Shown piece after piece: positions 59,204 through 64,000 of a DNA stretch of 64,000 bases. The stretch covers positions 186,001 to 250,000 of the forward strand of contig JAWKPA010000013.1 in NCBI GenBank assembly GCA_041390905.1. Reading direction: 5' to 3'. The notes beneath the pieces were generated by a model. That model was given only the letters and a program-made list of their open reading frames with translations. It did not search any database and was not told the DNA's origin. The position numbers and the translations under genes are program-made. Each line of letters starts with the position of its first letter. Positions within the stretch are counted from its first letter, which is position 1. Source of the DNA: JACKCD01 sp041390905. GTDB taxonomy: Bacteria > Chloroflexota > Anaerolineae > Promineifilales > Promineifilaceae.

Positions 59204-60184
59204 TTACAAAACGGTTGGCCCAAGCCCCACCAACTGCTCCCGCAACCCAGCAATGTCCGCCAAACTCTTCTCGTCCTGGAATAGTTCATGGTGGTGTTTA
59301 CGATAAGCAAGCTTGCTACACAAATATTGAAAGCCGACGGCGCGGCGATAGGCGCGAAAGCCATTTTGCCGCAGTTGTCCCCAATTAAAGGCCGTGCGTT
59401 TGCGGCCAGAGCTGACGCGCCGAAATTGCTCATCGGTGAGGGTGCCTTGCGCCACTTCTTCGGCCAAATATTGCCGCAGCCAGCTTCGTTCCTGCACCAA
59501 TGACCAGACAATGATGCCCAGCATCAGCAGCACGCCGCCCCAGTCAAAGATGAGTGCCAGAAAGCAGAGGGCTTCGTCAAAGGAGACCGAGGCGTTATGG
59601 GCAAAGTGTAGAAACATGGCAAGACACCAGCCAGTGACAGGAGCCAGAAAGCGGGTGAGGGTGTTTTTGCTCATGCGGGAAACGGCAATACCCAGCCCCG
59701 ACATGCTAGTAAACAGGGAGTGGTTGAGGCCAAACACAACGGCGCGAAAAAAGATGTTAATCCCCCATGCCTCCAGGCCATCGGAATTAAAGGTTTCGAC
59801 AAAATAGAAGACATTCTCGACCATAGCAAAGCCCATACCAACCATCGCGCCATAGATAATGCCATCGAGCGGGCTATCAATTTCGTTGCGCCACAGGAAG
59901 AAAATGGCAAGCAGTGCCAGCCCCTTGGCGGTTTCTTCAACGGGTGGAGCTATAAGAGCCGCCGAGAGTGCTTCGGCTGTTCCTCCTTCAACCAGTAGCT
60001 CGAAAGGGATGCTGAGTAAGGTGTTGAAGACAGAGGCAATCAAGATGCTGGGGATGGCACCCCAGAGAAAGGCGGCGGCTAACAGCCACAGCGGTTCTTT
60101 TTCATAGCGGTCAAACCAGTAGATAATGATGACGTAGAACAAGGCGGGAATCAGGGCGGCGATAATGGAGAGCGTTACTATCAT
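59204..60184 (-). CDS. PrsW-family intramembrane metalloprotease
   Basis: 326 residues with about eight transmembrane helices. Diagnostic motifs are DRYEKEPLWLL after the first helix, PPVEETAKG (the EExxK site), GMGFAMVENVFYF (ENxxYF-like) and FGLNHSLFTSMSG (metal-binding His). A cytosolic C-terminal tail of about 90 residues is rich in basic and aromatic residues. PrsW cleaves anti-sigma factors in Bacillus; no sigma/anti-sigma pair adjoins, so the target is unknown. ATG 60184 is preferred over an upstream TTG. No AACGGCCGTT copies. Confidence 0.9.
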   Translation of the reverse strand: MIVTLSIIAALIPALFYVIIIYWFDRYEKEPLWLLAAAFLWGAIPSILIASVFNTLLSIPFELLVEGGTAEALSAALIAPPVEETAKGLALLAIFFLWRNEIDSPLDGIIYGAMVGMGFAMVENVFYFVETFNSDGLEAWGINIFFRAVVFGLNHSLFTSMSGLGIAVSRMSKNTLTRFLAPVTGWCLAMFLHFAHNASVSFDEALCFLALIFDWGGVLLMLGIIVWSLVQERSWLRQYLAEEVAQGTLTDEQFRRVSSGRKRTAFNWGQLRQNGFRAYRRAVGFQYLCSKLAYRKHHHELFQDEKSLADIAGLREQLVGLGPTVL

Positions 60185-60347
60185 AGGTTTTGGGTGTCTA
60201 TGGTAGAGCAAGAGCGCGAGGCAAAAGAACTAGCTCTTACTCTCTTTACTGAATGAACGTTTGGCAGATTATAGCCTATTTCGTAATATAGACTGCAACC
60301 CTGAACTGGTATTTTGGGGCTGATTTTGTGGTAATAGGAGATGGCCT

Positions 60348-60782
60348 GTGGCTAATAAACAAAGTAACGCAACTGATAGAACGTTTGGACGTAGCTCGGC
60401 GAACAAGGCAAATAAGGTTGTGCAGGATGCGGAAAAGACGACGCGCCTGATTAATTCGGCTTTGCGAAAGTCAGAGGGGTTGGGTGATAAGTCGTTGGGT
60501 GAGCTGTGGGGGTATTTTAAGGCACTGCTGCGGATGATTGAGGCGAGTGCCAGACGGCGGTATGTGGGGGCTTCATGGCAGTCTTTGGCGCTGGCGATGG
60601 GGGCGATTGTTTATTTTGTGAACCCGCTTGATTTTATCCCTGACATTGCCTTTTTGGGTGGGCTGATTGATGATGTGACGATTTTGGCGTATGTGATTCG
60701 CTGGATTAAGGGGGATATTGACCGGTTCTTGCAGTGGGAGCAGCAGTTAACGGCTCTGCCGACACCGGGGAGTGCAGATTAG
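60348..60782 (+). CDS. DUF1232 (YkvA-like) membrane-associated protein
   Basis: 144 residues from a GTG start with AGGAG seven bases upstream. The N-terminus is charged and soluble. The DUF1232 core (AIVYFVNPLDFIPDIAFLGGLIDDVTILAYVIRWI) forms a hydrophobic hairpin with the family's NPLDFIPD motif. YkvA-type proteins are small membrane-associated proteins of unknown biochemical role. Single-gene unit, no operon partner. Confidence 0.9.
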   Translation: MANKQSNATDRTFGRSSANKANKVVQDAEKTTRLINSALRKSEGLGDKSLGELWGYFKALLRMIEASARRRYVGASWQSLALAMGAIVYFVNPLDFIPDIAFLGGLIDDVTILAYVIRWIKGDIDRFLQWEQQLTALPTPGSAD

Positions 60783-60929
60783 GGGGAATGGGACGCGCAT
60801 GAATGCGGATCAGTTGTGTTCATACAGGTCAAGTGCAAGTTACTGAGAGCTTGCCGAGGCAGACTTTTTGTTGCGATATTTTCATGTGGGGACACACATG
60901 GTCTCTAGGCACTTGTTGGAGTAGTTAGA

Positions 60930-61024
60930 ATAGATGCGCGGATGACGCGGATTTATCGGGATAAACGCGGATTTTTTCTTTTTTATCCGCGAAAATCCGC
61001 TCTGATCCGCGTTATCCGCGCATC
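60930..61024. repeat. GCGCGGAT/ATCCGCG iterated stem-loop
   Basis: GATGCGCGGATGACGCGGATTTATC ... GCGGATTTT is complemented by AAAATCCGC...GATCCGCGTTATCCGCGCATC. Confidence 0.85.
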
Positions 61025-61063
61025 CATTTTCTTTTTCCGACAGGCTGCTAGGCAGACCTGCCT

Positions 61064-61300
61064 CTACTTAAACGTCTTCGGATACCCTTTCTCATCATAC
61101 TCAATCCCTTCTTTAGCATTCTTTTTTAGCAAACCGGTGTCGTAAAACTCGTCGCCGGTTGCGCCATTTTTCTTTAGCCAGCCGTTCTTGTGGTACTCAT
61201 CGCCATTGGCACCGTTTTTCGACAGCGAACCGTCTTCATAATATTCATCTTTGGTTTCACCATTTTTCTTGATTTGACCACTGGCATAATGTTCGTCCAT
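61064..61300 (-). CDS. Small protein of 16-residue YxxGxLKKNG repeats
   Basis: 78 residues made almost wholly of repeats of about 16 residues: DEHYASGQIKKNGETK, DEYYEDGSLSKNGANG, DEYHKNGWLKKNGATG, DEFYDTGLLKKNAKEG, then a half unit. The pattern resembles MORN or YwqK-type antitoxin repeats (Y-x-x-G-x-L). GGGAGG is seven bases before the ATG, so it is probably translated. It might be a degenerate immunity-type protein, but no toxin adjoins. Function unknown. Confidence 0.7.
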   Translation of the reverse strand: MDEHYASGQIKKNGETKDEYYEDGSLSKNGANGDEYHKNGWLKKNGATGDEFYDTGLLKKNAKEGIEYDEKGYPKTFK

Positions 61301-61592
61301 TTTGAACCTCCCTGTTCACTAGACATCACCCAACGCTATTGGATAGTTGGCTACCCAGCACGTTAGGCTTGCTTACTCACTTGACGAAAATCATGGGTTC
61401 ATTGTAAGAGCCGCTTTGGATGGTTACATTGTAGGATGGTAACGTGGGGATGACAACCTATTTATAATTTTTTAACAAATGGGGATGTGGCGACCAGTTT
61501 ACAGGTACGTGCTGGCTGGCAACATGGTGCGTACCGGCATTTTTGCTTCGGATTCAGGGCAATCGGCTACATGGGGGGTATGGTTGGGAGGT

Positions 61593-62717
61593 TTATTTGG
61601 TTGGTGATGGGATAACGGCCGTTTCTCCAATATCCGCCGCAATGACCGCCAACGCCTCCGCCTGGATAAACCCGGCCGTGGCCGCGTGTTCGGCAGCAGC
61701 ATAACTATCGGCCGTTAGCAGCAGTGGTACCTCCCCTGCCACCTCTTGCTGTAGTTGTGCCACCTCGGCATCCCGCTCCGCCTCCGACACATCACGGATA
61801 TAAATCGCCGCAATGCGCCCCGGAAACGCCGCCACCACCTCCCGGTAAATCTCCGGGTCTTGCTGGCCGCTGTCGCCTATTAAAATAAACGGCAGCGTGG
61901 CATGGGTTTGCAAAATATGGCGAATTTGCCCCAGCTTGTGGGTGTGATGGTCTTTGGCAAACAGCTTGTCAGCATCCAGCCCCAAATCGCGCAGAAAAAT
62001 GGGGCCGGCCGGAATCTCATTCAACGCCATAAAATCAGTCAGCAAATCATACAAATTCCACGGGCTGCTGGACACATAGAAAATCGGATTGCTCGTATCC
62101 CCCCGTGCGCCACGCTGCAACGCCTGGTAAAACGCCGCTACGCCGGGAAAGGGCAGCCGCGTGCGGGCGTTGTGCAAAAAGGTGAGTTGCGCGACCTTGA
62201 GCAAATTGGTGGCAAATGTTTGCAAGATAGTGTCGTCCACATCGCTAATCACCCCAAATTGGGCATTGGCTGGCGGCACAATCACTTCGCCTACACCCCG
62301 CACCTCTGGCTGCTCCAGCAGGGCTACGGTGGCAGTGTAGGGGTGGTGGGCGGGCGCAAGCCGTGGCGTGGGGGTTAGCTCAAGAAAAAAGTACCCTTCT
62401 TCATCGGTCACGGTTTCCACAGCCTGGTCAGCCAGGTGAATTTGCAGTAGTGTACCGGGCAGTTCGTCGCTGTCAAAACGGCGATACACCGACAGCAGAT
62501 TGTCCCACATGGTGTCATTGTCGCTGGCGGGCAAAATGCCTTTGTCCTCCAGCACGCGCCCGCGTAGATACAGCTTTTCTGACGTGCCGTGCCCTCGGTA
62601 AACCACAATCTGCACTTTTTCGGTGCCACCCAGCCGCTTGTGAAGCTGGTACCGCAGGTCATCAAACCGAGTTTCGGCCTGATACCCAAGTTGGGCTAGT
62701 TTTTGTTTCCATTCCAT
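61593..62717 (-). CDS. APP1-like (DUF2183) phosphatase-domain protein
   Basis: 374 residues. The HAD-like DUF2183 core is present: ISDVDDTIL (catalytic Asp pair, about 157), FYVSSSPWNLYDLLTDF, GPIFLRDLGL, and HTHKLGQIRHIL followed by ILIGDSGQQDPEIY. The N-terminal 150 residues form a beta-rich domain (VQIVVYRGHGTSEKLYLRGRVL). In yeast App1 is a phosphatidate phosphatase; bacterial homologues are uncharacterised. ATG 62717 is preceded at 7 bp by TACAAT with no ribosome site, so the mRNA may be leaderless. The longer frame from 62828 crosses a terminator and is rejected. Confidence 0.88.
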   Translation of the reverse strand: MEWKQKLAQLGYQAETRFDDLRYQLHKRLGGTEKVQIVVYRGHGTSEKLYLRGRVLEDKGILPASDNDTMWDNLLSVYRRFDSDELPGTLLQIHLADQAVETVTDEEGYFFLELTPTPRLAPAHHPYTATVALLEQPEVRGVGEVIVPPANAQFGVISDVDDTILQTFATNLLKVAQLTFLHNARTRLPFPGVAAFYQALQRGARGDTSNPIFYVSSSPWNLYDLLTDFMALNEIPAGPIFLRDLGLDADKLFAKDHHTHKLGQIRHILQTHATLPFILIGDSGQQDPEIYREVVAAFPGRIAAIYIRDVSEAERDAEVAQLQQEVAGEVPLLLTADSYAAAEHAATAGFIQAEALAVIAADIGETAVIPSPTK

Positions 62718-62724
62718 AAGGGGT

Positions 62725-62730
62725 ATTGTA
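62725..62730 (-). promoter_or_regulatory. -10 box (TACAAT) implying leaderless mRNA
   Basis: TACAAT on the minus strand ends 7 bp before ATG 62717, the same geometry as at 29269 and 29445. Confidence 0.45.
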
Positions 62731-62731
62731 C

Positions 62732-62760
62732 AAAAAAAGACCTCTCGCTGGGAGAGGTCT
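62732..62760 (-). terminator. Rho-independent terminator (minus strand)
   Basis: AGACCTCTC-CCAGC-GAGAGGTCT followed by seven T residues on the minus strand, 8 bp after the 49-residue gene. It also ends in TTT on the plus strand. Confidence 0.92.
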
Positions 62761-62767
62761 TTTGTCG

Positions 62768-62917
62768 TTACTTGATTGGCATCACATATCGCTCTGCTTT
62801 GGGGTTGCACCAAAGGCAGTCGTTCCATTCGCTGGCTCCCGTCACCGCCTTCCCTAAACGGCGACTTTGTTCAAATAGCCAGGCAAAAAAAGTGCGGGCT
62901 TTGCTTTTTGTCAGCAT
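62768..62917 (-). CDS. 49-residue conserved-looking small protein
   Basis: MLTKSKARTFFAWLFEQ ... ASEWNDCLWCNPKAERYVMPIK. It is basic and aromatic, with a C-terminal DCLWCNP pair of cysteines. The stop codon is 8 bp from a strong terminator, which argues that this is a transcribed gene. AGGAG is 15 bp upstream, further than ideal. No match is recognised. It is short, so it may be absent from standard gene predictions. Confidence 0.5.
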   Translation of the reverse strand: MLTKSKARTFFAWLFEQSRRLGKAVTGASEWNDCLWCNPKAERYVMPIK

Positions 62918-63161
62918 CTGTATGTGTTCTTACTCCTATTGACTACAACAATGATAGACACTGGTGGTGACAAATGGTCACTCCTTGCTCAGAGAGGAGT
63001 ATAAGGATTGGGTACTGTGAATCATATGTGACCTTCGTACTACTGCAACTAGTCGGTATGATAAAAGGAGGGTATAGTTTGCGCGGTGTGGTGGGAAAAC
63101 GGCCGTTGTGCCAATCCTCCACCACCCATAATCAATCCATTCCCACCTGTGCGGAGGAACC
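62918..63161. other. Divergent intergenic region before the CoA ligase
   Basis: Contains short inverted repeats (CTCCTTGCTCAGAGAGGAG, GTGAC-AAATG-GTCAC) and an AACGGCCGTT at 63098-63107. Nothing else is recognised. Confidence 0.6.
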
Positions 63162-64000
63162 ATGATCTTTAAGAGTCCCTATCCCGATGTCGAAATCCCC
63201 AATCTCTCCCTCACCGAATTCCTGTTAGAGCGTATTGCGCCCTTTGCCAGCAAGGCCGCCCTCATTGATGGCCCCAGCGGGCGCACTATCACCTACGGCC
63301 AGCTTGGTGGAGCCATTCGCCTCGTTGCAGCCAGCCTCAGCCAGCGCGGTTTTGGCAAGGGCGATGTGTTTGCCATCTACAGCCCCAATATCCCCGAATA
63401 CGCCATCGCCTTTCACGGCGTCTCCCTGGCCGGTGGCATTGTCACCACTGCCAACCCCCTCTATACCGCCGACGAACTAGCCCACCAGCTCAACGACTCT
63501 AACGCCAAATACCTCCTTACCATTCCCATGTTTTTGGACAAAGCCCAGGAAGCGGCGGCCAAATCCAGCATCCAGGAAGTCTTTGTCTTTGGCGAAGCTG
63601 AAGGTGCCACCCCCTTTGCCTCTTTGCTCCGCAGCGACAGCAAGATGTCGCCAGTTAGTTTTGACCCGGCCGAAGATTTGATTGTGCTGCCCTATTCCAG
63701 CGGCACAACCGGCCTGCCCAAGGGGGTTATGCTGACCCACCGCAACATCGTTGCCAACATCGTCCAAGTGGAAGGTATGACTGATTTTGACCTTGTGACG
63801 GAGGAAGATGTCGTGGTTGGCGTGCTGCCCTTTTTCCACATCTACGGCATGGTTGTCATCATGAACATGACGCTGGTGCGCGGCGCAACCGTTGTCACCG
63901 TGCCGCGCTTTGAACCGGCACAGTTTTTGGAAGTCATGCAAAAATACAAGGTCACTCGCGCCAACTTGGTTCCCCCCATTCTCGTTTTCCTTGCCAAGCA
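63162..64000 (+). CDS. 4-coumarate-CoA ligase-like AMP-forming acyl-CoA synthetase (C-terminus beyond window)
   Basis: The first 279 codons of an ANL-superfamily enzyme, open to the window edge. GGAGG lies four bases before the ATG. Motifs: the AMP-binding loop YSSGTTGLPKGVMLTHRN (about 181-198), LPFFHIYGMV (A4-type motif), and the start FKSPYPDVEIPNLSLTEFLLE typical of the 4CL/luciferase group. Likely substrates are aromatic or medium-chain acids, which would suit the CoA-linked aromatic monooxygenase at 52.5 kb, though the two are 10 kb apart. It is truncated only by the window. Confidence 0.9.
   Translation, partial: MIFKSPYPDVEIPNLSLTEFLLERIAPFASKAALIDGPSGRTITYGQLGGAIRLVAASLSQRGFGKGDVFAIYSPNIPEYAIAFHGVSLAGGIVTTANPLYTADELAHQLNDSNAKYLLTIPMFLDKAQEAAAKSSIQEVFVFGEAEGATPFASLLRSDSKMSPVSFDPAEDLIVLPYSSGTTGLPKGVMLTHRNIVANIVQVEGMTDFDLVTEEDVVVGVLPFFHIYGMVVIMNMTLVRGATVVTVPRFEPAQFLEVMQKYKVTRANLVPPILVFLAK

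Larger units (their letters stand above)
67..63107. repeat. Highly iterated palindrome AACGGCCGTT (about 90 dispersed copies)
   Basis: Counted by eye, the perfect 10-bp palindrome AACGGCCGTT occurs about 90 times between these limits, with about 12 more sites keeping only ACGGCCGT. Examples are 67-76, 987-996, 1059-1068, 4617-4626 and 63098-63107. It lies in genes of both strands and in spacers. In coding DNA all three frames are used, giving recurring Thr-Ala-Val, Asn-Gly-Arg and Arg-Pro-Phe tripeptides. It is analogous to cyanobacterial HIP1 (GCGATCGC) in abundance but not in sequence. No copy was seen in gmd, the phosphohexomutase gene, prsW or the second NACHT gene. Confidence 0.95.

Overview
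The window looks like chromosomal DNA of an environmental bacterium, most likely a Chloroflexota member of the Anaerolineae type. This is inferred from gene style, not from a marker gene: several lipoproteins with a lipobox followed by Thr/Pro/Ala/Val-rich linkers, separate secD and secF genes, DUF4832-type and CotH-type surface proteins, huge Ser/Thr kinase-AAA-TPR proteins, and no lipopolysaccharide genes. No rRNA, tRNA, CRISPR array, phage module or transposase gene was found.

Layout. 1-9.5 kb: a minus-strand surface block (CotH-like protein, M42 peptidase, SdrD-B/NBR1-like lipoprotein), a 3-hydroxyisobutyrate-type dehydrogenase, fucU, a wall-spanning beta-helix protein and gmd. 9.7-18.7 kb: phosphohexomutase, a membrane protein, gyrB with an upstream membrane gene, and two histidine kinases. 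19-25.6 kb: two paralogous secreted subtilases with Trp/Tyr/Asn/Gly C-terminal repeats and similar promoters. 25.8-34.3 kb: kinase-AAA-TPR regulator, divergent permease, MFS-SDR pair, Uma2 and a nuclease-like protein. 34.4-46 kb: DUF4832 and GT-C-like pair, HtrA-like protease, secDF, two lipoproteins, a zinc dehydrogenase. 46.3-57 kb: a NACHT-FGE-like protein, the pyrCB operon behind a probable attenuator, an LLM oxidoreductase, an anthraniloyl/salicylyl-CoA monooxygenase-type fusion, and a second NACHT protein with an extreme low-complexity segment. 57-64 kb: lipoprotein esterase, a duplicated monooxygenase fragment, PrsW, DUF1232 protein, a small repeat protein, APP1-like phosphatase, a 49-residue protein, and the start of a 4-coumarate-CoA-ligase-like enzyme.

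Two genome-scale signals dominate. First, the palindrome AACGGCCGTT occurs about 90 times by hand count (plus about a dozen copies with only the ACGGCCGT core), in genes on both strands and in spacers, where chance predicts well under one. It resembles the cyanobacterial HIP1 phenomenon but with another sequence. Second, nearly every spacer carries a self-complementary element built of 7-9 bp iterated units or long inverted repeats. They belong to several families, are sometimes nested, often start at or inside a stop codon, and include one 143-bp MITE-like element in two copies.

The best candidates for new biology are the palindrome, the two subtilases with their shared promoter architecture, the pyrC leader (a 25-codon leader peptide ahead of an intrinsic terminator), and the two unusual NACHT proteins.
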